From an uncultured Phycisphaerales bacterium (GTDB lineage: Bacteria; Planctomycetota; Phycisphaerae; Tepidisphaerales; Tepidisphaeraceae): a stretch of DNA of 64,000 nucleotides. Within the stretch, counting starts at the first letter, position 1. Every line of letters starts with the position of its first letter. Location of the stretch: the NCBI GenBank assembly GCA_903871935.1, contig CAIQIQ010000048.1, forward strand, positions 39,515 to 103,514, in the 5' to 3' direction. Positions 1 through 8,120 of this stretch are shown in pieces. The notes beneath the pieces were generated by a model, which was given only the letters and a program-made list of their open reading frames with translations, made no database searches and had not been told where the DNA came from. The position numbers and the translations under genes were made by a program.

Positions 1-403
1 CGGTAAGTGTTGGGAAGTTGGCTTCGGAGATCAGCTTCTGCAGGTTCGCTGCGCCGGGATAGAACTCGCCGTTGCCGGGAGTCCAGGCGGCAATGCCCAT
101 TAGGTTCAGAATGGCGATGTTGCCCTCGCCGAGTGTGGCGCTGGTCAGAGTATCGCCGCGAGAGATCTCATCGCCGGCATGCAGGAAGATGACATGATCA
201 ACGCCCTCCTGCTGGCGGATGGCATCCACGACGGTCTTCACACGGGCGTAGCCGCCAACCGACTTGCCGTCATCGAGCCATGACTGAGTGTGGCCGTGGG
301 AGTCATTGACGTGCAGCAGGACAATGTGTGCAGATGGCGTCCCGTCGGCCGCATGAAGCACGGATGTCAACGCCAGCACCAGCAGGCACACAATGGTTCG
401 CAT
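1..403 (-). CDS. Secreted 5'-nucleotidase-like metallophosphoesterase, N-terminal part
   Basis: The frame opens at an ATG at 403 and runs off the left edge of the window, so about 134 N-terminal residues are visible. Residues 1-19 form a signal peptide ending near HAAD, which implies export. Motifs of the UshA/5'-nucleotidase calcineurin-like family follow: HVNDSHGH (metal ligands), HAGDEISRGD (GD..GD motif), then PGNGEFYPG where the family usually has GNHEF. The His that usually follows Asn, which takes part in catalysis in E. coli UshA, is therefore Gly here. By family the enzyme would release phosphate from nucleotides or similar esters in the periplasm. It lies 39 bases behind the lipoprotein gene and may share its transcript. 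The family call is firm; activity and substrate are not. Confidence 0.8.
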   Translation of the reverse strand, partial: MRTIVCLLVLALTSVLHAADGTPSAHIVLLHVNDSHGHTQSWLDDGKSVGGYARVKTVVDAIRQQEGVDHVIFLHAGDEISRGDTLTSATLGEGNIAILNLMGIAAWTPGNGEFYPGAANLQKLISEANFPTLT

Positions 404-442
404 GACGGGATTGTATGTCCGGCCGTGCATGGCAGGCGCAGC

Positions 443-970
443 CTACTTCAGTTTCGCATCAATGGCCTGAACCAGGGCCTCGACACGCTCGGGATGGCGG
501 TCGGCGGATTCCCAGTTGGCGCGCTCATTGGAGCGTCGCTGGGTTACCTCCGCGACCTCAAAGCGGCTTGCGTTGGTCGGATCGCTCACATCGGGGATCA
601 CGTTGATGCGGAAACGGGTGCGGTCCTGCCACCGGCGCATGATGTGAAACTCGCCTTCATATGCTTTCCAGTCGGTTTGGATCACGCCGTTGTCGACCGA
701 GAGGATCTTCAGGTTCAGCGGCGCGGAAGTGATGGCCTGCTGAATTGCCTCGGCGAGTTTCGCGGGAGCAACGCGATAGACCTTGATGGAACTCGCCGGG
801 AATGCTCCTGGCGCTGAAGGTGTGGCAGCCGAAGCGGCAGATGGCGCAAGGGCGGCGGACTGCGGGTTGCAGATGGGGCACGATGCACATCGCTGCGGAT
901 TCGGGCAGCGACTGGTGCTGCAGGCAACCAGGACAAACGGCATAACCGCGAGGAACAGCATTTTCCGCAT
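443..970 (-). CDS. Small lipoprotein of unknown function
   Basis: 175 residues. The start is set at the ATG at 970 because an AAGGAG ribosome site lies just upstream and because this start gives a lipoprotein signal (hydrophobic stretch ending FVLVAC, lipid Cys at residue 17). An upstream in-frame start exists at 1015. After a Cys-rich segment (CPNPQRCASCPICNP) and an Ala/Pro/Ser linker, a folded domain of about 110 residues alternates beta strands and helices: YRVAP..KLAEAIQQA, LKILSVDNGVIQTDW, RTRFRINVIP. This is reminiscent of BamC/NlpB-like periplasmic domains, but the resemblance is only general. It sits between the ROK regulator and the phosphoesterase on the same strand. No function is assigned. 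Confidence 0.75.
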   Translation of the reverse strand: MRKMLFLAVMPFVLVACSTSRCPNPQRCASCPICNPQSAALAPSAASAATPSAPGAFPASSIKVYRVAPAKLAEAIQQAITSAPLNLKILSVDNGVIQTDWKAYEGEFHIMRRWQDRTRFRINVIPDVSDPTNASRFEVAEVTQRRSNERANWESADRHPERVEALVQAIDAKLK

Positions 971-1038
971 CGATACTCCTTGTTGGTCACAGCCACCGGC
1001 TGCGAGCGGCGGCATTGTATGCGGCGAAGGCGACGCTG

Positions 1039-2217
1039 TCAGGCGATGGCAGGCCCGAGGGTGTTGGTGACATGCTGGAGGATCGAGGCAATGGCGCCTT
1101 TGCGGGTGCTGCCCTGGGCGCGCACAATCTGGCAGTTGCGCAACAGAGGACCCAACGCGTGACGCAGAGCGTGACGGCGCAGTCGCTCCAGCGAATCATC
1201 GGCGGCGTCGAACAATCGGCCGCAGAGGAGCACCGCCTGAGGATTCAGGGCGTTGACCATGATGCCGATCCCGATGGCGAGATACTCCAAGGTCTGATCC
1301 AACTCCGGAACGTTCACACCGGAACGGGCGAGTCTGACAACATCATCGATATCCAGAGGACGGCGCAGACGTTTGGACACCGCCTCGGCGAGGGCGCTGT
1401 CGGTGGCAACGGTCTCCAGGCAGCCGCGATTGCCGCAACCACAGGGCTTGCCGTGCAGATCAACAGTGCAGTGGCCAATCTCACCAGCCAGGCCGTTGTA
1501 TCCGGTGACAAGCCGGCCGGCCGAAACCGCCGACGCTCCCAGACCTTCATAGATGCTGATTAGTGCGAAATCGGAAAGCCCCCGGCCGGCGCCAAACGAG
1601 TGCTCGGCAAGACAGGCGCAGTCGGTCTCGTGGAACATGACGGTGCGGATGCCCAGACGCTTCTGCAGATCGCGCTCGGGCGACTGACCATCGAGGATGT
1701 GCAGGTTCGGCGACATCAGTACTGTCTGTGTCTGACGGTCGATCTGCCCGGGCAGGCCCAGTCCGAGGCCCAGGGGATCGCCTTTATGGCCGCGCAGAGA
1801 CTTGCGCACGGCGTCGGCAAACGCGTCGATGAGTCTGGCATAGGTGGCCGGCGTACGAAACGCGATGACCGAGGATTCGGTGTATTGGCCATCAAGGCCC
1901 GCCGCCACGACGGAGCATTGCTTCAGTCCGATCGTAGCGCCCAGGACAATGCGGCTGCTGGCGGAGAGACGATACCACTGGCCAGGTCGGCCGGCTCCGG
2001 CATTGGCGGAGGATGTGGAGGGGCTGTCTGCCATTTCGATCAGGCCGGATTGCAGCAGATTGGCGGCAGCGCGTGAGGCGGCCGGGGCGCTCATCCCAAG
2101 CTGGCGGGCAAGTTGGGCACGGGTCGCCGGCCCACTCGTGCGCAGTAGTTCAAAGATCGCGCGCTCATTCATCTCGCGCAAGAGAGCAGGGCGGATTCGG
2201 CGAGTATCAGGCGACAT
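1039..2217 (-). CDS. ROK-family transcriptional regulator
   Basis: 392 residues, the usual length for ROK repressors. An N-terminal winged helix-turn-helix (about residues 15-75, with RAQLARQLGMSAPAASRA) is followed by an ROK ATPase-fold domain. The ROK zinc signature is complete: AGEIGHCTVDLHG followed by CGCGNRGCLE. Known members (NagC, Mlc, XylR) are DNA-binding repressors released by a sugar or sugar phosphate. The gene starts three bases after the alcohol dehydrogenase stop, so the two are one transcript. The divergent araBDA genes 1 kb away are the most obvious target, and no AraC- or GntR-type AraR regulator is visible in the window. That link is inference from position. Confidence 0.9.
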   Translation of the reverse strand: MSPDTRRIRPALLREMNERAIFELLRTSGPATRAQLARQLGMSAPAASRAAANLLQSGLIEMADSPSTSSANAGAGRPGQWYRLSASSRIVLGATIGLKQCSVVAAGLDGQYTESSVIAFRTPATYARLIDAFADAVRKSLRGHKGDPLGLGLGLPGQIDRQTQTVLMSPNLHILDGQSPERDLQKRLGIRTVMFHETDCACLAEHSFGAGRGLSDFALISIYEGLGASAVSAGRLVTGYNGLAGEIGHCTVDLHGKPCGCGNRGCLETVATDSALAEAVSKRLRRPLDIDDVVRLARSGVNVPELDQTLEYLAIGIGIMVNALNPQAVLLCGRLFDAADDSLERLRRHALRHALGPLLRNCQIVRAQGSTRKGAIASILQHVTNTLGPAIA

Positions 2218-2220
2218 GCG

Positions 2221-3258
2221 CTATGGCTCCACGATGATCTTGACCACTGGCTCCTCATAGGCAGCATTCATGCGGAACGCCTCAGGAGTCTTCGCAAGGG
2301 GGCAACGATGGCTAATCAGGCTGGTAAGATCGACCTGGCCATTCTGCCACAATCGGATCGCGCGCGGATACGTCAGTTTCATCCGCCGCACGCACATGAT
2401 CGTTAACCCCTTGCGACGGATGGTTGAATGGCGCAGCTCAAAGCGGTCGTCGCCAGAGATGCCAGCGTTGACTAGCGTCCCGCCGGGGCGAACCAGGTCG
2501 GCCGCCTGCTGCAGTGCCGGACCCGCGTTGGCACATTCGATGGCGACGTCGACTGACTTCAGATCGGCACCATGGGCTTTGAGATCCTGCATGCCCAGCT
2601 TCACTGCTAACTTGGTGCGCCAAGGCAGCAGGTCGGTTATGAACACCTCAGCGCCGGCCGCCTTCGCCTGTTGCGCGACACACAACCCAACCGGGCCCGC
2701 CCCGATCACGGCCACACGCGAACCGACGCGGATTCGTGAAAGGTCGATCGTGTGAATGGCAATGCCGAATGTCTCCAGCATGGCGCCAATCGCCGGGTCA
2801 GTGCCAGGCGGCAGCGCGAAACACGTCCTCGCCGGCACCCGCATGTACTGGCACAGTGCGCCATCGTCGGGCCAAAGTCCGCAGAACTTCAGGTTCTCAC
2901 AGAAGTTCGGGTTGCCGCGCTCGCAATGCTGGCAATGGCCACAGGATTGCGCTGGGTCAATCGCCACCAGCGCGCCGGCTTGCAGCGGGTGATGCTCACC
3001 ATCAAAACAGCCCGGACCGACTTCCTCGACGATACCGGCGAACTCGTGGCCAAGAATCACCGGCGACTCCAGGCGGGTATCTCCGATCTGACCGTCAACG
3101 TACGTATGCACATCCGATCCACACACACCCACCGCGGCAATGCGCACCAACACCTCGCCTGTGCCCGGCCGCCCGGGATGTGGGATCTGCTCGATACGCA
3201 GGTCGCGCTTGCCGTGGAGTCGGACTGCTGACATCGATGCCGTTGCCTTGTTTGACAT
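2221..3258 (-). CDS. Zinc-dependent medium-chain alcohol/polyol dehydrogenase
   Basis: 345 residues, standard for the MDR superfamily. Seen in order: GVCGSDVH (catalytic zinc Cys), GHEFAGIVEEVG (catalytic His), a four-Cys structural zinc lobe CGHCQHCERGNPNFC, and a Rossmann motif VIGAGPVGLCVAQQAKAAGA. The combination is closest to threonine/sorbitol/galactitol dehydrogenases. It would oxidise a secondary alcohol of a sugar or polyol with NAD(P)+. It is the first gene of the leftward unit, divergent from araB, so a role in pentose or polyol use is plausible but the substrate cannot be read from the sequence. A second Met at residue 9 (position 3234) is an alternative start. Confidence 0.88.
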   Translation of the reverse strand: MSNKATASMSAVRLHGKRDLRIEQIPHPGRPGTGEVLVRIAAVGVCGSDVHTYVDGQIGDTRLESPVILGHEFAGIVEEVGPGCFDGEHHPLQAGALVAIDPAQSCGHCQHCERGNPNFCENLKFCGLWPDDGALCQYMRVPARTCFALPPGTDPAIGAMLETFGIAIHTIDLSRIRVGSRVAVIGAGPVGLCVAQQAKAAGAEVFITDLLPWRTKLAVKLGMQDLKAHGADLKSVDVAIECANAGPALQQAADLVRPGGTLVNAGISGDDRFELRHSTIRRKGLTIMCVRRMKLTYPRAIRLWQNGQVDLTSLISHRCPLAKTPEAFRMNAAYEEPVVKIIVEP

Positions 3259-3315
3259 GGTTGGCTCAGTTTATTACGTTACGTTAGAAATTCCAGAGCA
3301 CAAGGGAAGCACGCC
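3259..3315. promoter_or_regulatory. Divergent promoter/operator region between adh-ROK and araBDA
   Basis: Only 57 bases separate the two divergent start codons, so both promoters and any operator must lie here or overlap the genes. The centre (about 3271-3290) is the only AT-rich stretch nearby and holds a short direct repeat, ACGTTACGTTA. A weak AGGGAAGC precedes the araB ATG. This is the natural place for the ROK repressor to act. No clear -35/-10 pair can be assigned. Confidence 0.45.
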
Positions 3316-5001
3316 ATGGCCAAATACGCAATCGGTCTCGATTACGGCACCAATTCCGTTCGGGCACTACTGGTGGATGTGAAGGATGGAAGGGAGATCG
3401 CATCGAGCGTCTTTACCTATCCTCACGGCGAAATGGGGATCATGCTTGACTCGCGCGACCCGAATGTGGCGCGGCAGCATCCGGCCGATTACCTCGAAGG
3501 AGCGCAGCAGACGATCAAGGCGGTGCTGGCGGCGGGGAGGAGGACCGGACGGTTTAACGCCCAGGATGTGATCGGCATTGGGGTAGACACAACCGGCAGC
3601 ACACCGCTCCCCGTCGATGCTGAAGGTGTCCCGCTGGCGATGACGAATCGGTTTGCCCAGGACATGGCGGCGATGGCGTGGCTGTGGAAGGACCACAGCT
3701 CGTATGCCGAAGCCGAGGAGATCACGGCAAAGGCAACCGATATGCGACCCGAGTACCTCGCCAAGTGCGGCGGTCGATACTCTTCCGAGTGGTTCTGGTC
3801 GAAGATCCTGCATTGTGCACGGGTGGCGCCCAAGGTCTTTGATGCGGCGTATACCTGGGTGGAGTGCAGCGACTGGGTCCCGGCGGTCCTTTGCGGGACG
3901 GATTATCCGTCCAACATTCGGCGCGGAATCTGCGCGGCCGGGCATAAGGCGATGGCCAATCCCCTTTGGCGCGGATACCCCGGTGTGGAGTTCCTCACCG
4001 CTTTGGATCCGCGGCTGGCTCGGGTGCGGCAGAGCCTGCCGGACACATTATATAATGTATCGGATCGAGCTGGTGAGCTTGCCCCAGGCTGGGCGAGGAT
4101 ACTGGGGCTGCCGGATGGAATCCCGGTGGCGGTAGGGGCGTTCGATGCGCATCTGGGTGGCGTGGGCTCGGGCATTGCTCCGGGCACGCTGGTCAAGATC
4201 ATCGGCACTTCCACCTGTGACATGATGGTGGCGCCGTTGAGCCAGCAGTTGCCGGATATCCCCGGACTCTGCGGCATCGTGCCCGAATCGATCCTGCCAG
4301 GGAATTTCGGCCTGGAGGCCGGGCAGTCTGCCGTTGGCGATATCTTCAACTGGTTCGTCAACGTCATTCAGCCGGGTGGTCAGAAGAAGGGCTCACATGT
4401 CGAGTTGACTAACCTGGCGGAGGACCTCAAGCCGGGGGAAAGCGGCCTGCTCGCCCTGGACTGGAACAATGGCAATCGGACGGTCCTGGTCGATCAACGA
4501 TTGACCGGACTGATCCTGGGCCTGACGTTGCACTCAAACCCAGCCGAGATCTACCGCGCCCTGGTGGAGTCCACCGCATTCGGCGCTCGGGTGATTATGG
4601 AGCGATTCGAGGAATACGGAATCAACGTAAAGCGCGTGGTGAACTGCGGCGGCATCGCGGCAAAGAACCCGATGGTGATGCAGATCTACGCCGATGTGAT
4701 GAAGCGGCCGCTGTTGATCTCGAGATCGGCACAGACCTGCGCCCTGGGCAGCGCGATCGCCGGCGCGGTGGTTGCGGGGAAGTCGGCCGGCGGCTACGAC
4801 AGCTTCGATGATGCGGTCGGGAAGATGACCAGGATGCAAAAGAAGGTCTTCAGGCCGATCCCCAGGAATGCACGAGTCTATGATCGCCTTTTCAAACTCT
4901 ACCGCAGCCTGCACGACAGCTTTGGCGTGAAACAGACGCAGCAGGACCTGTCCGGCGTGATGAAGGAACTGCTGGCAATAAGGGATGAGGCGAGAGCTTG
5001 A
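3316..5001 (+). CDS. araB: L-ribulokinase
   Basis: 561 residues, the normal length of AraB. It starts with the FGGY-kinase phosphate-binding motif GLDYGTNSVRALLVD and keeps GIGVDTTGSTPLPVD, GAFDAHLGGVGSGI and the C-terminal CGGIAAKNPMVMQIYADV and CALGSAIAGAVVAG motifs of ribulokinases. It phosphorylates L-ribulose to L-ribulose 5-phosphate in the cytoplasm. The stop codon overlaps the next start (TGATG), so araB and araD are translationally coupled. The order B-D-A in one transcript differs from the E. coli order B-A-D. No interruption is seen. Confidence 0.97.
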   Translation: MAKYAIGLDYGTNSVRALLVDVKDGREIASSVFTYPHGEMGIMLDSRDPNVARQHPADYLEGAQQTIKAVLAAGRRTGRFNAQDVIGIGVDTTGSTPLPVDAEGVPLAMTNRFAQDMAAMAWLWKDHSSYAEAEEITAKATDMRPEYLAKCGGRYSSEWFWSKILHCARVAPKVFDAAYTWVECSDWVPAVLCGTDYPSNIRRGICAAGHKAMANPLWRGYPGVEFLTALDPRLARVRQSLPDTLYNVSDRAGELAPGWARILGLPDGIPVAVGAFDAHLGGVGSGIAPGTLVKIIGTSTCDMMVAPLSQQLPDIPGLCGIVPESILPGNFGLEAGQSAVGDIFNWFVNVIQPGGQKKGSHVELTNLAEDLKPGESGLLALDWNNGNRTVLVDQRLTGLILGLTLHSNPAEIYRALVESTAFGARVIMERFEEYGINVKRVVNCGGIAAKNPMVMQIYADVMKRPLLISRSAQTCALGSAIAGAVVAGKSAGGYDSFDDAVGKMTRMQKKVFRPIPRNARVYDRLFKLYRSLHDSFGVKQTQQDLSGVMKELLAIRDEARA

Positions 5002-5702
5002 TGTCATACGAAGAACTCAAAGAGCGCGTCTTTAAGGCCAACATGGGGCTGGTCGAATCCGGACTCGTGGTGCTCACATGGGGAAATGCTTCGGGCGTGG
5101 ACCGCAAGGCTGGGGTGATGGCGATCAAACCCTCCGGCGTGGACTACGAAAAGCTCAAGCCCGCGGACATTGTGGTGGTATCGCTTGATACCGGAAACGT
5201 CGTCGACGGGACGGGCAAACCGAGTTCCGACACGCCCACACACCTCCATCTGTACCGTACCTACTCGCAGCTCGGCGGGATCATCCACACCCACTCCACT
5301 TATGCCACCGCGTTTGCGCAGGCAAACCGCCCGATCCCATGCTACGGCACTACCCACGCCGACAGTTTTTATGGCGATATCCCGATCACCCGGCCGCTGA
5401 CCAGCGCCGAGATCCGTGGCGACTACGAATTGAATACCGGCAAAGTCATCGAGGAGTGTTTCCAGACGGGCGCGATCGATGTGACAGCCGTGCCGGGGGT
5501 GCTGGTTGCCAGCCATGCGCCTTTTGCATGGGGGCCGTCGCCGGAGAAGGCACTGGAGAATGCGATCGTGCTGGAGCAGGTCGCCTTGATGGCGATCCTG
5601 ACGCAGCAGCTGAATCCTGCCGTGCAGCCGGTTCCCAAGGTTCTGCTCGATAAGCACTATCTGCGCAAGCACGGGCCAGGCGCGTACTACGGACAGAAGT
5701 GA
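5001..5702 (+). CDS. araD: L-ribulose-5-phosphate 4-epimerase
   Basis: 233 residues from the ATG at 5001, whose first base is the last base of the araB stop; a TTG at 4998 is also in frame. Class II aldolase fold: LTWGNASGVDR, IKPSGVDYEKL, SSDTPTHLHLYRTY, then the zinc ligands in GGIIHTHSTYATAFAQ and TTHADSFYG with a later SHAPFAWG. It converts L-ribulose 5-phosphate to D-xylulose 5-phosphate, feeding the pentose phosphate pathway. Length and motifs match the bacterial AraD/UlaF/SgaE group. Its place between araB and araA makes araD the right member. Confidence 0.96.
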   Translation: MSYEELKERVFKANMGLVESGLVVLTWGNASGVDRKAGVMAIKPSGVDYEKLKPADIVVVSLDTGNVVDGTGKPSSDTPTHLHLYRTYSQLGGIIHTHSTYATAFAQANRPIPCYGTTHADSFYGDIPITRPLTSAEIRGDYELNTGKVIEECFQTGAIDVTAVPGVLVASHAPFAWGPSPEKALENAIVLEQVALMAILTQQLNPAVQPVPKVLLDKHYLRKHGPGAYYGQK

Positions 5703-5717
5703 CTCTAAGGAGAGCAT

Positions 5718-7211
5718 ATGCTGATTAACTTCAAGCAATTCGAAGTGTGGTTTGTCACCGGCTCGCAGCATCTCTATGGGCCCGAGACCCTCAAGCAGGT
5801 GGCGCAGGACTCGAAGAAGATCGTCGATGGGCTCAACCAGAGTGGAAAGCTCCCGATTCGGCTCATCTGCAAGCCCACCGCGAAGACGCCCGATGAGATC
5901 TCGGCCGTTTGCCGCGATGCCAGCGCATCGGACCGCTGCATCGGCGTGATCTTCTGGTGCCACACGTTCTCCCCCGCGAAGATGTGGATCAATGGCCTGC
6001 GAACGTTGACCAAGCCGTACCTGCATCTGCATACCCAGTTCAATCGCGACATTCCCTGGGACCGGATCGACATGGACTTCATGAACCTGAACCAGTCGGC
6101 CCATGGCGATCGCGAGTTCGGCTTCATCTGCACGCGCCTGCGCCAGAACCGCAAGGTGGTGGTCGGGCACTGGCAGGAGGCGAGCGTGCAGGAGGAGGTC
6201 GGCTCGTGGCAACGCGTCGCCGCCGCGCTGCAGGATCTCAAGACGATGAAGATCGCCCGCTTCGGCGACAACATGCGTGAAGTCGCGGTCACCGAGGGCG
6301 ACAAGGTCGAAGCGCAGATCCGCATGGGCGTGGCCGTCAACGGATACGGAGTCGGTGACCTGGTAAAGCACATCGACGCCGTAAGCGACGCCAGCGCTCG
6401 GAAGCTCTGCGAGCAGTACGACAGCCTGTACGAGATGGCGAAGGAACTCTCGCCGGGCGGCGCCCGCCGCGAGGGCCTGATGTACTCGGCCAAGGTTGAG
6501 CTGGGCATGCGGAGGTTCCTCAAGGAAGGCGGTTTCAAGGCCTTCACCACAACGTTTGAGAATCTCTACGGACTCAAGCAGCTTCCCGGCATGGCGGTCC
6601 AGCGGCTCATGAACGATGGATACGGGTTTGGCGCTGAGGGCGACTGGAAACATGCGGCCATGGTGCGCTGCCTGAAAGTCATGGGTGCCGGCCTGAAGGG
6701 CGGCTGCAGTTTCATGGAGGACTACACCTATCACCTCGATCCGGCAGGCGCCGTCGTTCTGGGCGCACACATGCTGGAGATCTGCCCGAGCATCGCCGAC
6801 GAGAAACCCTCCTGCGAAGTCCATCCACTGGGCATCGGCGGCAAGGAGGATCCCATTCGCCTGACCTTCGCGGCCGGGGCTGGAAAGGCGCTCAATGCCA
6901 CCCTGATCGACATGGGCAATCGCTTCCGGATGATCGTGAACGAAGTGGACGTCATTAAAGCCCGCCCGCTGCCGAAGCTGCCGGTGGCTCGTGTCCTGTG
7001 GAAACCACAACCGGATCTCCAGACCGCCGCGGCCGCCTGGATCTACGCAGGCGGGGCGCATCACACGGCTTTCAGCCAGGCCGTCACCAGTGAGCAGCTC
7101 GAGGTGCTCGCCGATATGCTGAACATCGAGTGCATCTTCATCGATGCGCACACCGAGTTGCGCCGCTTCCGCCAGGAGCTGCGCTGGAACGCGGCATATT
7201 ATGGTGCCTAG
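5718..7211 (+). CDS. araA: L-arabinose isomerase
   Basis: 497 residues, as in E. coli AraA. AAGGAG lies just upstream of the ATG. Characteristic stretches are [16 protein letters not shown] at the N-terminus, [11 protein letters not shown] and [28 protein letters not shown], and a C-terminal [12 protein letters not shown] with conserved acidic and His residues of the manganese site, ending near GGAHHTAFS. It interconverts L-arabinose and L-ribulose, the first step of the pathway completed by araB and araD. The gap to araD is 15 bases, so the three genes are one operon. No transporter gene for arabinose is adjacent. Confidence 0.97.
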   Translation: MLINFKQFEVWFVTGSQHLYGPETLKQVAQDSKKIVDGLNQSGKLPIRLICKPTAKTPDEISAVCRDASASDRCIGVIFWCHTFSPAKMWINGLRTLTKPYLHLHTQFNRDIPWDRIDMDFMNLNQSAHGDREFGFICTRLRQNRKVVVGHWQEASVQEEVGSWQRVAAALQDLKTMKIARFGDNMREVAVTEGDKVEAQIRMGVAVNGYGVGDLVKHIDAVSDASARKLCEQYDSLYEMAKELSPGGARREGLMYSAKVELGMRRFLKEGGFKAFTTTFENLYGLKQLPGMAVQRLMNDGYGFGAEGDWKHAAMVRCLKVMGAGLKGGCSFMEDYTYHLDPAGAVVLGAHMLEICPSIADEKPSCEVHPLGIGGKEDPIRLTFAAGAGKALNATLIDMGNRFRMIVNEVDVIKARPLPKLPVARVLWKPQPDLQTAAAAWIYAGGAHHTAFSQAVTSEQLEVLADMLNIECIFIDAHTELRRFRQELRWNAAYYGA

Positions 7212-7296
7212 CCAACCTGACGGTTGATGTATTAGGATTAGCGGTAGCATCTGACCACAGGGATGCGGTGTCGGGTTTGGCTCGCAAGGAGCTCGC

Positions 7297-7932
7297 ATGC
7301 GCTTCACGATGATGATCGCGTCGGTCGCCCTGGTATCAGCTCTGATGGTTTCTGCGGGATGCGAGGATTCGAGTAAGGCAGGTCCGCCCAGTCCGGCTGC
7401 ATCGGGCCCGCAGACCACCGCAAGGCTGGCGTCTCCTGCGACGAAGTCCGCAGTCAGACCTGCGCCTCCGACCGCGGCCTTGGCAAAGCTGATCCGGATC
7501 AACTGCGGCGCGGCCGCGGCAATGGTTGACCGGGGAGGCAATGCCTGGCTGGCAGATGTCGGCTTTGCCGATGGCGATGTCGTCGACCGCGGTGATATAA
7601 CCATCGCGGACACCGCAACACCGGAGATATATCGCACGGAACACTTCGGCATGACTGCGTTCTCGCGAGCCATTCCCAATGGCAAGTACACCGTGAAACT
7701 ACACTTTTGCGAGACGTACGATGGCGTGGTTGCCTCCGGCGAGCGGGTGTTCTCAGTCGATGTCGAGGGTGCCGTCATTCGCCAAATCGATCCCTTCAAG
7801 GATGGCGGCGGGCTATACAAGCCTTCGGTAAGGTCGGTTGACGTCGAGGTGAGGGATGGCAAGTTGGATATCACCTTCACGCCCGAGGTGCAGAACCCCG
7901 AGATCAACGCGATCGAGATCATTCCGAAGTGA
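7297..7932 (+). CDS. Malectin-domain lipoprotein
   Basis: 211 residues with AAGGAG ahead of the ATG. A signal peptide ends at a lipobox (LMVSAGC, lipid Cys near residue 22). A Ser/Ala/Pro-rich linker of about 45 residues leads into one malectin-like carbohydrate-binding domain (about 65-210): IRINCGAAAAMVD, ADVGFADGDV, EIYRTEHFG, YTVKLHFCETYDGV, RVFSVDVEG, INAIEIIPK. Malectin domains bind sugars and are frequent in planctomycete envelope proteins. The gene follows araA by 85 bases on the same strand and may capture arabinose-containing glycans at the cell surface, which is inference. No catalytic domain is present. Confidence 0.85.
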   Translation: MRFTMMIASVALVSALMVSAGCEDSSKAGPPSPAASGPQTTARLASPATKSAVRPAPPTAALAKLIRINCGAAAAMVDRGGNAWLADVGFADGDVVDRGDITIADTATPEIYRTEHFGMTAFSRAIPNGKYTVKLHFCETYDGVVASGERVFSVDVEGAVIRQIDPFKDGGGLYKPSVRSVDVEVRDGKLDITFTPEVQNPEINAIEIIPK

Positions 7933-8120
7933 GTGTGTGATCTGCCTCGCCGATTAGCCATGATCACGTCCTGAATTCGTCTACACATCAGCCCGCTTCG
8001 CAGCGATAATACTCGCCCAGTCCAGTACCGCGTTGCCATGAGGGCGAAGCGGCGGATGATGCCTCGGCCGGTTGTACACGGATGGTTGGCCGGGGCAGCG
8101 CATGGAAAGGCGGTCGAGGA

